Source: Astrocystis sublimbata (lineage: Eukaryota; Ascomycota; Sordariomycetes; Xylariales; Xylariaceae). From it: a stretch of DNA of 64,000 nucleotides. The stretch spans positions 310,001 through 374,000 of the forward strand of contig JAJNNY010000020.1 in assembly GCA_022453515.1 (NCBI GenBank), written 5' to 3'. The stretch's first letter is position 1. Each line of letters begins with the position of its first letter. Below the pieces are notes generated by a model that was not told the origin of the DNA, did no database searches, and saw only the letters and a list, made by a program, of their open reading frames with translations. The translations under genes and the position numbers were made by a program. Positions 45,871 to 57,853 of this stretch are shown piece after piece.

Positions 45871-46573
45871 TTACTGGAGAAGCTCTTCGCAGGTCCAGTC
45901 CTCGTAGCTGTTTCAGAGTCAGAATGTGAGGGTTGACACTCCAGGCCGTGATAGGATGGGGCGGGGTGCACGTACTAGCCATCGGGCATGTATCGGCGGA
46001 CTATTAGAGGAATCTTCTTCTCGTTCATCTCTTTTATAGCAATCTGCAAGGGGTCCGACTCGCCCTCCAAATCGACAAGTACCGGTGCGTTCATGCTGTC
46101 GGTCATTCCAGTCAGCGAAGTTGCCCTTGTAAGAGGCCAACCAGGGCCAGCAGAAGCTTTCGTCCCCTCACCTGATCTGCAGGGCACGGGTGCCCAGAAT
46201 GCGCGCCTTCTCGTATTTGGTCATGTAGGGGGTGGTCGTCCGCTCTTCGTTGGGGATTCTCTTGTCTTTGATGGATTTGGGGGCAGAGGCACCCTTCCCG
46301 TTGGCGTTGGCGGATGGATCGCCCGAGATAACGACGTTGTCGTCGTCTTCGTTGCCGCGTCGGAACTCGTCGTCGCCGTGTTCAGGCACCTCGGGGTCTA
46401 GCTCGTCATCGAAGACATCGTCTTCCTCCTCTTCGTACATTGGCTCATCGCTGCAAGGCGATGCTGTTAGCAGCTTGCGATGATGGCAGCGGAAGCGTCA
46501 ATGAAAGGCGGGCAACTCACCGACCGCCGCCAATGTCGTCGCCGAGATCGTTGTCGTCCCCGAAGTCCGACAT
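45871..46573 (-). CDS. RPB6: RNA polymerase I/II/III shared subunit RPABC2 (Rpb6)
   Basis: Four exons, 46573-46521, 46450-46172, 46095-45976 and 45907-45871, give 162 residues, the usual size for fungal Rpb6. The N-terminal half is acidic ([36 protein letters not shown]). The conserved core follows: [21 protein letters not shown], then [35 protein letters not shown], and the C-terminus [11 protein letters not shown]. The last 12 codons lie in a tiny fourth exon; without it the reading ends in a false stop right after MPDG. Rpb6 stabilises the clamp of all three nuclear RNA polymerases. It is divergent from the TFIIIA gene across 589 bp. Confidence 0.96.
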
Positions 46574-47162
46574 GTTGTAAGTCGTGTAGTGTAAAGGAAA
46601 AGTTGATAATTAAGCGGTGTTTGGTGTGCAAGTTTGTTGTCGATCGTGACTCGTTTTGCGTAATTGTTGGTAAGTGGGTTGCGGTCGCGAGGCTTTGAAA
46701 TGACTGCAATGGAAAAAAATCCAGGGCAGAGAAAGGCTGAAAGAAATTAGAGGCCGATCTCTGCCTGCCTGCTCTCACTTGGTTCTTGATTGGCTGTAGC
46801 TGCCTGCAAGCATCTGCGTTTGGTGGGGCAGTCGCGACTCCACTCACAGCTAGACCCATAATACGACTTCTGCGTTAGTTGCATAGATCCGCATTGGTTG
46901 CATAGCTCTGCTTTAGTGACTATCGTGACTGTCTATCGCGCTGAGACCCACCACACACCTCTCAAACAGAGGCTAGACTAGTCCGCTTGCGCCGCGGTCC
47001 ACTAAAACTTTTCTAAGCCCGAGTGAATCTCGATCAACAACCTTGAACTTCGAAACATGAAAACGAAAACAATACAATTGTGCGCACGACGCTTCTAATT
47101 GTGTGCTCCTCACTGCGCAGCTGCCATGTGAAGAAAAGCAATTACAATAGAGGCTGCCTAAT
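46574..47162. promoter_or_regulatory. Shared bidirectional promoter region of RPB6 and TFIIIA
   Basis: The two genes are head to head with 589 bp between their start codons, so both promoters must lie here. No specific site is claimed. Confidence 0.6.
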
Positions 47163-48837
47163 ATGAAGCGGACGGCTGTTGACGCACCGGAAGGCCCTGC
47201 CCTGGCCAAGAGGAGCCGCACCGATGCTCCTCCCATCGTCGCCGGTACATCTCAGCCAACCCATATGTACTTTCACTCTAACACGGCCGCTGACCCTGCT
47301 ATTTACAGAGGACTCTAGGTTGAACATTGAGCTGGATGGCGACAATTCCGATACCGAGTCTCGTAGCACTGAGGCTACGTCCGCATTCAAATCAGACACT
47401 CCTCTTACACCTCTCAGCCCTGCCCGAAAATGGCCATCCGATATGAAGACGATCAAGTGTACCTATCCCGACTGCGAGAAGACCTTCAACCGCCCTGCCC
47501 GCTTGGCCGCCCATCTGCGATCGCATAACAACGAGCGCCTCTTCAAGTGTCCCTATTCCGATTGCGACAAGGATTACATCGAGGAAAAGCATCTCAAGCA
47601 ACACATTAAGGGATCGCATACGGCCGAGAGAGAACATATCTGCACTTTCGAGGGTTGTGGGAAACCGTTCATGACGGCGACGCGACTGCGACGACACCAG
47701 CTGGTTCACGAAGGCCAGGAGCGTTTCCGATGTCGTGAGTTTCCACCTTGTAATCAGAGTTTTCGCAAGCACCAGACCCTCCAGCGTCACATCCGTACGG
47801 AACATCAGAACAGGCCAGCATTTCAGTGCAACTACCAAGCGGATGAGGCGAGCCCCGTCTGCGGCCAGGGGTTCGATACGGCTGGCGGCCTGAGACGACA
47901 CCTAGAACGAGATCATGGCGAGAACCGTTTCTGGTGCGACGAGTGCGCGACTGCAGAGGACGAGGAAGGCAATCCCGTGAAAGTCGGATTTCCTACACTC
48001 TCCTTACTACAGGCCCATATGAAAGCGTCGCATGTCAATTGCATGTTTTGCGGCGAATCATGTAGTGGGAGGGGGGACCTGGAACAGCATATCGAGTCTG
48101 AGCACGCCAACCGCAAACCGGTCGAAGAGCGTAAAAGGGTCGCGTGCACCTGGTCAGGATGTACCAAGACGTTCACACGGACATCAAATCTGAACGTCCA
48201 CATCCGCACTGCTCACGAAAAAAACGTTCGTTTTGTGTGTGGCGAATTCGATCTGAGCAAGACCGCAGACCTGGCGACATGGTCCAACGCCCAGGGCTGT
48301 GGACAAGCTTTCGGTCTTAAGTTGTCACTTGAGAACCACGTGCGCTACGTCCATCTGATGCACGACAGGCCGATCGCAAGCCATAGCGCCGGCCAATCGG
48401 CCGCACAGCAGCAACAGGCCGACCCCACCATGTTGGAACAGTTGGTGGGCGTCAGCGACAGGCAGCGCAGGACACTGCCATGTACTATTTCCGGCTGCTA
48501 TATGAAATTCACTTACAGTGGCGAGCTGGAAACGCATATGCGAAACGAACACCCCATCGAGCATGCTCTGCTCGAAGGCATGGGCGATCCCGAGGCTGCT
48601 CTCGAGTCCTCCGCCGCGCTCCCGGATGTCGCGTGGGATGTGGATTTCAGCGGAGAGAACTTTTGGGTGGGGGCCGATACCGATTTGCAAGCTTTTGGTG
48701 GCGCGGCTGATGCAGCACCCGCGGGCGTGGACGGCGAGTGGCTGAGGGACGAGGCGGAGATGAGGTTGCTCATAGGGGCTGGGAACGAGGAGCTGAATGG
48801 CTTGATTGACCCTTCGCTCGGCCAGCCGGCGCAATGA
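47163..48837 (+). CDS. Transcription factor IIIA-like C2H2 zinc-finger protein
   Basis: Exons 47163-47244 and 47309-48837 (intron 64 bp, GTACAT...TTACAG) encode 536 residues. A basic N-terminus (MKRTAVDAPEGPALAKRSR) is followed by an acidic Ser-rich stretch. From about residue 78 there are nine or ten C2H2 fingers, beginning CTYPDCEKTFNRPARLAAHLRSH. Their wording (CPYSDCDKDY, CTFEGCGKPF, CTWSGCTKTFTRTSNLNVHIRTAH) and the irregular fingers 5, 6 and 9 with long Cys-Cys or Cys-His spacing match TFIIIA, which binds the 5S rRNA gene internal control region and 5S RNA for polymerase III. A spacer of about 40 residues precedes the last finger (CTISGCYMKFTYSGELETHM). The divergent pairing with a polymerase subunit gene fits a housekeeping role. 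Confidence 0.88.
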
Positions 48838-50710
48838 ACTGTAATGATGAAAAAGTTTGAGATACCCCCTTTGCTTGATATTGGAATGAAAATTTTGATC
48901 GTCAAAACTTGTCTAGTCGTGTTTATACAGGCATAGGGGATGGAAAGAAAATGGCCCTTCGACCCACCCAAATTATGTGTAGGAGAGGGGCATTTTCTAT
49001 TCTTCCCATGGGCCAGGTTTGACTGGGCGTGTGACGCTGGCTACATCGTGCTCACCTTGCTGTGTCTGATTGGGCGTGAAGAGTAGTGTAAGTTGAAGAA
49101 GGCGCCAGGTGAAGTAAGCGAACATGCAGGTACAGCTCGTCAAGCAATGTGGCAGGCCGGAAGGAAGGAACGGTTCAGCTGTGTGTGTGTGTGTGTGTGC
49201 CCTGCATGGGTTTTACCTCAATTCATTGTATTTTGTTTCATCCCACGGCACTGGAAACCGACCAACTTCAGCCCCAGACGTTCGAATCTGAATTGCATGC
49301 CGAGATGCTAGCTTAACTCAACCTTGGCGCTAGCTAGGTTCCTTGCGCCAAGTTACCTTGCAAACACTTGTTGCAAGAAGTGAGAAGGATCACTACTACC
49401 CTAACCTTCATCATCTATTACAGAACAGACAGTATAGGAATTCCGCACAACTTGTGCCTCGAAGAAATCATCCATCGCATCATGGATTCTATAATGGGAA
49501 GGTGGCAGGCACTAGGAAACAACATTCACAAATGTTTCCAAACGCGACCTCAAGCTTGGCCATAAGGTTGGCGAGGTGCTCGGTTGGGTCGTCCCAAATC
49601 CATGCTTCGTGCTAGCTCTGGGCCTCTGGATCGTTTCCCTTTCCAAGATTACCGATTAGCCGCAGGATTCCGGGTCCATCGTTTCCTTAGGCGCCCATGC
49701 TCTTTCGCAACAGACCCCACTATCCCACGGAGATGCCCTCACGTTTCTGACCAAAAATGACAACTCGAAAATCTAAAGTCCTTCGCCACGAGAATGGGGG
49801 GGGGGGTTGGGCGCCGACCAGACTCTTAGCCGGGAAAGGGGTGAGCGGCCTTATCGTATTACGGATAAGCAGCACCAGCCTACATCCTGTTGATTTAGGC
49901 GATTGAGACGAGGCAAACCCTCTGACGCACATGGTACCTAGGCGACTGTGTGGGGCGAGGAGTGTGGCTAGGTATTTACCTTGTTAGGTATCATGGTGCT
50001 ACTTATTTGCATCCTAAGGGTGCTAGGACCTGCTTCAACAACTTACAACTGCAATATACAAAATCATCCAATGAATACATACCTCTTTGATCTGTGCATA
50101 TCGTTTAGCTAAGCACCTTTATCATCCAATCAATACAGCAGATGCATAGGACCCCGGCCAGCAACAATCGAATGCAACTCACTATGTGATGTGATATGTC
50201 CTGCAATATCGTTTCATCCATCGCAAGACGGGCGAGACGGTGTTGAAACCTCCAAGAAGGACTTCGCTAGCATGCGAATCCTTCGCCATGTCGTCCCCAA
50301 CATCGGTCCCGAACTGGTCTTGGTTGCTTTCCCGGACGCCACAAGCGCAAGGGGATGTGACAGCAGTCCCAACTGGGCAACTCGCGTCAAAGTATAGTCG
50401 CAAGTAGTCTTTCGTGTCACCTCCTGTGTTGACCATAGTCCTTTGCGTTTTTGACGTGAGTTCAAGCGCCTCACTTCTCGCCTTGCCTGTATGTCTGAGG
50501 TCCTTCGTGCTAAACTGGCGTCAGGTCAAGGGGTCACTGCACTGTCACGGACTCATCATGTGTATATAACAAGGCCCTCCCCACCTCTCCCACTAACGCG
50601 CATCAGATATCTAGTCAATCAACTGAATAGTACGCTCATGTACCTCATACTTCACCACCCCGTCGAACTAGTCTCAAGATCAATCACTTTATCATATCAT
50701 ATTGAGTCCT
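48838..50710. other. Intergenic region
   Basis: Contains a (GT)9 tract at 49181-49199 and a G-run at 49796-49806. Only short motif-less frames occur. GGTACCTAGG at 49934-49943 resembles the palindromic motif found elsewhere. Confidence 0.5.
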
Positions 50711-53254
50711 ATGGAATCACACCAATCGCCGCCAACACTCCTGCGGAGCGGCAGTTCGTCCAGCCGCCTGACATATGCTCCTTCTCACGAACATGATGAT
50801 GACCGGAAGAATCTCATTCCTTCGGAAGAACCCATAGAGCCGCATGACTCCCTAGAACAGCCCAAGATCCCTCTGCGGAAGCGATTTAGTTGGCTCCATC
50901 CTCTTGTTCACATCTTGCCGGTCGCGGCAACATTGGGTATCTTGCAATTGAGTTGGCGCGGGGTGTATTGGGAAGACGACAATCGTTTCGATGGCCGATG
51001 GATCAATGTGCTGCAGTTCCCGGCGAAACTGCACGAGATCCTCATTGTCGGTTCAATCTCTGCTATAGTACTCCAGTAAGATTTCATCTTATACGCCAGT
51101 TCGTCTCAAAGTGTTGAGAGACGCTTTTGATGTGTCTCGCAACTTTTCGGGCAATCGGCGGGGTGTTTCGGAACATGTACTGATACCCCTTGCTACAGCA
51201 TATTTCGTCGAATGCTTCTCAGTACAAATGGCATACCCTTGGGCTTGATGATGGGAGCATTTCAAATAGGGTCTTTCGAATACCTTATTAGCAAAGAATA
51301 TGTGAGGCCACTGAAGCATACTCTGACGCACAAGCACTACAAGCCGTTCTTTGTCGCTCTGGCCCTCGGCTCGAGTGTTTTCTACAGCGCTCTCGTAGGA
51401 CCTGCTTCCGCCGGCGCATTGATTCCAATCCTTGCCTGGTGGGACGTGCGTACGCCCTTCGGTGGGCTTCCCTTGACGAGCTATATGAACCGCACTCAGG
51501 CTGAGCTATACCCCATGTCTTTGCGGAAAGACATTATCAATGGAGACTGTCATGGTAGGAACTACAGCTCCCAAGGCTGCCCCGCAGAAGGCTGGGATAC
51601 ATTCAGCCAGTGGGCTTGGAATCGATATAAGGAGGGATACCGCTACAATACCACTCGAAATTCGCATTATGATCCGATCATGATCAGCTCGTTCTCAGGA
51701 CAGGCGCAGAGGAAGATCGTCACGAGACTGGCTAGCTCAGAAAGCCCGTCGGCGACAGCAGCTGCGGTCAGTGCGACGTTACACTCGAGTGTTTTAGCGC
51801 TGACTGATGCCTTTTGGCATTACGTTAGCAGTAATCTTGTAGGCAACGTCAACAAAGCTCAACATCCAAGGTTCACGATCGCCAAGGAAACTTCAGTGTC
51901 AATTCCATTGGTACAGGTTCAGTGCAACCCTTACGTCTTCGGAAAGTTGTATGACGATTCAAATCTCACTTTCGAGACAAATGCCATGAATGACTTTTCA
52001 TCGTCGAGGCCAAACGTTTATACGACTGCGGAATGGATTGTCCCAAAGTCTTCATGGGCGTACCGTCGGCCATTAAATGCGACCAACATCACGTGGGTCG
52101 ATGTTTCCGAAGTCAGGGGCGCTGGCACCGAACCTCTGAACGCATCACTCATGGCAACCGTGACTGTGCCGTTGAGATATTACACCACCAGGTCAAACCG
52201 CTCGAAAATCTACCGGCAAGACAGTTACATCGTACCTTGTGTCATCGACGCGCGGTGGGCCACGACGGACGTGACATTCGACACTGCCGACAATGTATTG
52301 CAGACCAGTTTGACCGACTGGCTAGATACAGCTGACTTCGCATCGGGCTACCTCGACCTCAAGAAGTCCCTATCCAAATGGAAGATCAGCGAGCCAATCT
52401 CCCTCGCCGCTGAATGGGCGTACGAGCTCAACTCGTACATTGTTGAACAGGACCCAAGATATGTTCCCTATTACGGCTTGCAATTGATCGAGAATCTCCT
52501 CGCAAACTTCGTGCATGGGGGGGTCTTTGACTCTAGGGGGCACGAAGCATGGACCTTCTCCCCCAGCAGCAGCCAGACTCTCCCAACGGACAGCCGAGCC
52601 GCTATGGCCGTGTCTCAGAAGACCCCCAGTGAGGAAAACAGCGACTTGGACATTGACACGGCGAACGACATCGCCATCATGCTCAGTACGGTGATCGCTG
52701 ACTGGGTGTCGCGATCGACGTTCCGCGACACCTGGATGACGATGGTAAAGTCGGCGCCCAACGACACCGGCAGGGTGGACACCGTCGATCTCCTGATACA
52801 GAGGACGCAGAGGGCGTACAACGAGGCGCCCATGGACGACTTCATTAACCAGACCGCCGTGCGCTTCAACGTGGAGCGCTACGGGTACGGCTACGGGCTG
52901 ATCGCGGACAACTACGGCACGCTGGCCTTCTCGATTGTCATCCTGCTCATGCACATCGCCGTCGTGCTGATCTATTTCGTCTATTCCTTCATCTTCTGGT
53001 GTCGCGCGCGGGGCTGGACGAGTAATTCGTGGGGCACGGTCGGAGACTTCGTGGCGCTGGCCATTGTCTCGCCGCCGGCCGAGGAGCTGCGGAACTCGGG
53101 CGCGGGCATCAGTCATTCGAAGACGTGGATGACGAGGCTAAGGATCAGGGAGGGGAGTGAGGATCACGAGAGGCTGGAGCTAGTTGTGGGCATTAGGGGC
53201 GGCGCGGTCGTGCCGGGGGATCATAAGGTGAAGATTGGGAAGAAGTATTCTTGA
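50711..53254 (+). CDS. Large polytopic membrane protein, uncharacterised fungal family
   Basis: Exons 50711-51075 and 51199-53254 (intron 123 bp, GTAAGA...CTACAG) give 806 residues. After a hydrophilic Ser-rich head, four hydrophobic segments lie in the first 260 residues (LVHILPVAATLGILQL; LHEILIVGSISAIVLQ; IPLGLMMGAFQIG; FFVALALGSSVFYSALV). A loop of some 450 residues, presumably extracellular, has many N-glycosylation sites and few Cys. A C-terminal membrane segment (LAFSIVILLMHIAVVLIYFVYSFIFW) precedes a cytoplasmic tail with EELRNSGAG and KTWMTRLRI. This layout occurs in a large group of uncharacterised fungal membrane proteins; I assign no function. Its general plan is like that of the paralog pair at 35.0-37.8 and 57.9-60.2 kb, but no clear sequence identity was seen. 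Confidence 0.85.
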
Positions 53255-54185
53255 GGGGGGAATGTTGGACGCTGTTTTAGTATTGTCTGGGAGGGAAAGG
53301 AACTGCATAGTATATAGTAGCCTGGAGTCGGAGTAATTATACCCAAAATTTCGTTCCATGATCAGTTATCGTTGTCAGAATCCATCGCTCCAACCTGGGT
53401 CTATGACGACTATAACGACCGGGCCTGAGTCAAAGTGTTTAGAGAATTGGCGTTGTCAATAACAGTAAGAATTAATTTGGAGTCGAATGGACTTTCCATC
53501 CTGCGTAGATGCTCGTGCAGCTTGCGAGTAATGAGGAGAGTCTCGTTATTAGCTCATGGACCGCGTGGGGGGTGGGAGATGGTGTGCCTCAAGAAGCCCA
53601 GCAAGAGCCCACCCTTTTTGCCTTCCGCTATCAATGTTGATCGAAGCTGATTTTTTCTTACGTTGGGCATTTTTCAGACGAGCTGCGAAGCTTCAGGCCA
53701 AAGTCGCATATGTATGTGCCCTCACTTGCAATTCTTCTCATAAAATTGACACTAAGCCTGTCAACAAAGTTCCCATGATGGAGGTCCAAGACTCTGTCAG
53801 CCCATGAGCGGTTGCGAATCCGGTATTTAGACGACTTCTTCAATAATTATCCTGGGGCTCGAACGTTATCGACCTGCGATTTCGAGTAAGTGTTGCTTAA
53901 ATTAAATGAAAATGATGCTCGATTGCTTGTAACGAAGCAAGAAAACATGATCTTATCAACGAACTTGAACTCGGGAACAACAATATTGATTTTATCCGTA
54001 TTACTTATCTCACGCTATCGGTGCGAATTCGGTTCCTCGGCCTCTGTCCATTCTGCCACACGGTAAAATTTAGGTTGCAAGATGCAGCATAATATTACGG
54101 CGATATGTAGCAGCGTTGTTCTTCCACTCTTTCCCCGCCCTCGTCCTGCTTGTTCCTCTGTTTTTCCCATTCTCAACTCTCTCCA
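53255..54185. other. Intergenic region
   Basis: No gene supported. The segment 54100-54185 is pyrimidine-rich and is probably the leader of the next gene, or could hold a further 5' exon. Confidence 0.5.
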
Positions 54186-54944
54186 ATGTGTCACAACAAT
54201 CAAGCCTCTTGCCTTTATATCATTCAACAGCTACTCGACAAAATTGTGTACGACAGAAAGAAGCTTGTCGCCGACGCTCTAAGCTCTCTCATCTACGACG
54301 GCTCTGTTATCCCAGAACCCGAGCCGGGGGTTCCTCCATTCAATGTGAAGCTACTCTATGGTCCACAGTCTCCGCAAGCGGCAGCGAACCAAATTTTCGA
54401 CGCCAGTAACAGCTACACTGCCAGACTCGCTCGCCCGCCCGTCACGCACCTTCCCAACAATATCCTTGACCCACAATACGATTTCGACTTCACATCTACG
54501 AACGACAGCGGCAAGTCCTTCAGCCGCGGTGGAGAGGAGTACACTCGTCCCTGCGGATTTCGTCGCTTTGCGCTAAATGTACTCGATGAATACGGTTCGA
54601 ACGACTGGCTGGGCAGCTCGAACGGCCCCGGCGAATGGCCCATCTCGTACCACGGCACAGGCAAGGAGACTGCGAATATGATCGCCAGGACTGGATCTGG
54701 ATTTAAGCCATCCAAGCGAAGACGGTTCCATGGCAGAGGAATCTATTCCTCCTCAGATCCCGCCATCACCGAGCTATATGCTGTGAAGTTTTGGAGCCAC
54801 GGGAAAACTTGGAAGGCCATTGTCCAGAGCCGGGTGAACCCAGACACTCTACGGAAGATTGACGATATGAACTATTGGGTCTCACCAAACAATGAAGATA
54901 TTCGTCCCTACGCAATATGTGTCAAGGAGGTCCCATGGCAATAG
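54186..54944 (+). CDS. PARP-fold-like (ADP-ribosyltransferase-like) protein
   Basis: A single exon encodes 252 residues from the first ATG; an upstream exon cannot be excluded. The C-terminal 100 residues carry the order YHGT (His156), GRGIYSSSDPAITELYA (Tyr187), VQSRVNP, YW, and NEDIRPYAICVKE (Glu237). The HGT, GRGIY and (S)E-x-RPY pattern is that of PARP-type ADP-ribosyltransferases with an H-Y-E triad. A very similar domain of unknown role is abundant in some fungi (for example Rhizophagus), often in expanded families. NAD binding and transferase activity are inferred from these motifs only. The N-terminal 130 residues are not recognised. It sits between the large membrane protein and a RIP-damaged retroelement. 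Confidence 0.7.
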   Translation: MCHNNQASCLYIIQQLLDKIVYDRKKLVADALSSLIYDGSVIPEPEPGVPPFNVKLLYGPQSPQAAANQIFDASNSYTARLARPPVTHLPNNILDPQYDFDFTSTNDSGKSFSRGGEEYTRPCGFRRFALNVLDEYGSNDWLGSSNGPGEWPISYHGTGKETANMIARTGSGFKPSKRRRFHGRGIYSSSDPAITELYAVKFWSHGKTWKAIVQSRVNPDTLRKIDDMNYWVSPNNEDIRPYAICVKEVPWQ

Positions 54945-57853
54945 GCAGCCTGATGAAACTCCTCTTAGTCGGACAGTGCGCCAATTCCAGGGTTGGACCC
55001 GATGATGGAATTAGATGTATTACAGGGAGCATAACTGGTGGGAAATAGGGGATAGCTATTGCATTAACTTCATACCTAAGGCTAGGTGTTCGAGTGCTAG
55101 TTGTAGCGAAGCAAATGGCCTACCCTTTTATGTTTTTAACCTTTTCGTGACCATGTTATTATTATTATTCTATTTAACGCCCGGGAAAGGCCTATGAAAT
55201 AGGGTAGTAATTAGTCGAGGTTCCTTTCCGAAGCCTCCCATAGGGCATAGGGGCGTGTCTAGCTGTAAGAGCAGCTCCCACATTAAACAAATCTAGCCAA
55301 CAAGCGCCGTAGTATTCTCGTAGGGGGTCCCTTCCTCCGGTTAAAAGGCGCGCCTATGTACTAATATATATTAAAATTAAGCAAAGAAAGCTAGCCGTAG
55401 GCCTTAATCGCTACCCCGAGGGTGTAGAATAGTGTTTGTTGTACTGTACCCGGAGATACTATAGGTAAATAAAGGGAATAAAAAAAAAAAAAAAAACAAA
55501 ACAAATAAGCCAAACTCTACGCCAACTCCAAAAACTCCCAGGCGTATATATTGCGTACCCAATCCGTTATCCTACCGCCTATCCCGCGATAGTATAAAGG
55601 TTACACAGATCCCCATACACCCCCGTTAGGCAGACAAATGCTTTAAACGCCTCTAAGCACGTCATTAATTTCTCGAAGTACTCCCGCCAGCTTGTTAGTA
55701 AGGCGGGCCGCTTCCAAGGCCTCTCCGGCTATCTCTAGAAATACCGCCGTACCCGGCAGCAGTACACAAAGTACTCCGGTACAGCAGTATAACCGTAGGG
55801 GCATTCAAGTTTTGCGTTTACGTAATAAAAGTAGCGATAGTACTATATAAAGTTTCTATACCCAGTCCGTATAACTAGCCATCGGTATAGTTCCTACTAA
55901 GTAAACACCCGGAACTTTAGTAGATATAAAATCTTATACTCAAGTTTCTAGTAGCGGTAGCATACCGAGAAATACTTAGCCTATTGTTCCTATAGAGCCT
56001 CTCAAACTTTATTCAAGGTTTTAAGCGCTTTTATACGTAATCTATATACTATAAGCTATAAATCCTAGTTAAAAGCTATATTAGTTCTACTTTTAGCGAG
56101 CTTATCTGCTTTCTCGTTCTTTTTAACGCTATAGTGCCCTAGGCACTATTTAATATATACGTTTTAGTATATCTTTATAATCTTTTAGAAGCGGAGATAT
56201 ATATTCTGTACCGAAACAGGGGCATCTTTACGCAGGTACTAGATTACCCCTATATTATCGAGGCACACCCAGATCCTGCTTTTAGAAACCTCGTACCGCA
56301 TCCAGAAAACGCGCCGGAGGCCCTTAAGTGCTCCAACAGCTTCGCCATCAAAGTTGATGGAGGGAGACGGTAGCCCTCCAGCGCCGCTAGCGATCTCCCT
56401 GTCCCGTTGGTAGATAGTATAGCCGTAGCCCACGCGCCGTTCCTTCTCCGAGCCGTCCGTATAGATTACTACATCGGTGTCGGGCAAAGTTTTGAGCCAT
56501 TCCCGGAAGCGCTTCGCCGCCGCTTCTTTCGTAAGGCCGCCAGTGGGATCTTCACGAGACCCCGCTTGATAACGGGGGGACTTCGTGACCATGTTGGCCC
56601 TGATATGCTTATAGAAGTACCCTCCCGGGGCGCTAAGATAGATTCTGCGAAGATAGTCCTGTAAATCATTTGCTCCCTATTGAGCCTGCCTATCATCATG
56701 ACTAGCACCACTCAGTCGTTCTAGATGGGCCATTGAATAGACACCACAGAGCCTCGTATTGTTCAGCTTTATTGGCCCCCACTAGCCAAGATTGACAGGG
56801 AAAAGTGCACATTCTGCGCTGTCGTCCCATACCCGATACAACGAGCCCTAAGATACAGAGACTGTTCGAGGCCGGGAAAGAGGGTGTACTATCTGTGAAG
56901 TTCATTCGACAAACTTATAAGCAGTCAGACGATAGCAGTAGGCTCAGCCAGATAAAGATCTGCACGTGCTGACTTAAGATCCATTTATAGAACGAGTACA
57001 AACGCCCCATGCTTTTCATTGGGGAATGCGACCCGATAACCTTCAGCTGCTCCGCCCCCAACAGGTGCAATACCTGCGGTCGAGATTTCTATAGGGCAGG
57101 CCGGGCGATACACGGACTATTGAACGCGTCACTGTGGGGACAATTCAATGCCATCGTCTGCAGGACTGCGGTTCCTGATGGAACGTTATGAAACAAAGAC
57201 ATCTGTGTTAGATCTGAATATTTGAACATCAAATAAATATCAAATACTGAATTACCAGTTCTGATCAGGCGAATCTCAGACCATATATAAGTCGTAAATA
57301 AGTCATCTGGGGGCTTTGTTTACTATACCTACCAGAAACTCTTCTATCAATTGGAAGTAATTAATGATATGTGATCGACCCAGTTAGTTAGGTTGAGGTT
57401 GCACTTTGTTGTTAGGCGATAAAATTGGTAGTGGGGCAGCCTGCCATATCGTTGCTATCTCTAGATAGTATCTAGGTATGCAGTGTCACCTATACTAACG
57501 TACCTGTCAATTCTATACCAACCACGCCACATGAACGTCATTTGACTCTATTTCTGGTCTCTCTTGCATAATACGTAAAATCTGAGCCCAATCGCTGTTG
57601 AACTATTGGGGTCCATGTCATTTTTTAGATCGACCTTCATGGCCCACCGGTGATCAAGTTGGCGATCTGACGCCACAGCCGTTGGCATGCACTGATGAAG
57701 CCCTAGGTAGTGAAAGCGACTCCCAAGATATATCTAGCCGATGTTATGCGCCCTCCTAATTCCTGTGCTGTATATGTAGTTCATAGGCCTACCTGTTATT
57801 TACGTGTGGTGACCAATTGTTATCTATATGAGTTCCAATTCATTTCTAGTAAC
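54945..57853. other. AT-rich region containing a retroelement relic
   Basis: Sequence around 55.2-56.2 kb is AT-rich with many TAG/TAA in every frame. A poly-A tract lies at about 55480-55496. Apart from the LINE remnant no gene is supported. 56.9-57.85 kb is plain AT-rich sequence before the next gene. Confidence 0.5.
55510..56711 (-). mobile_element. RIP-damaged non-LTR retrotransposon (Tad/LINE-like) remnant with RNase H
   Basis: On the minus strand 56592-56239 encodes an RNase H domain: VIYTDGSEKE (first Asp), FDGEAVGALKGL (Glu) and IWVCLDNIGVI (Asp). The sequence continues past a stop into YIK-stop-CLGHYSVKKNEKADKLAK, where WCPGH and GNEKADKLAK are expected; TGG to TAG, CCN to CTN and GGN to AAN/AAR are the changes made by repeat-induced point mutation. 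Reverse transcriptase is not recognisable in what remains. Towards 55510 the sequence is too mutated to read. Element ends are not defined. Confidence 0.75.
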
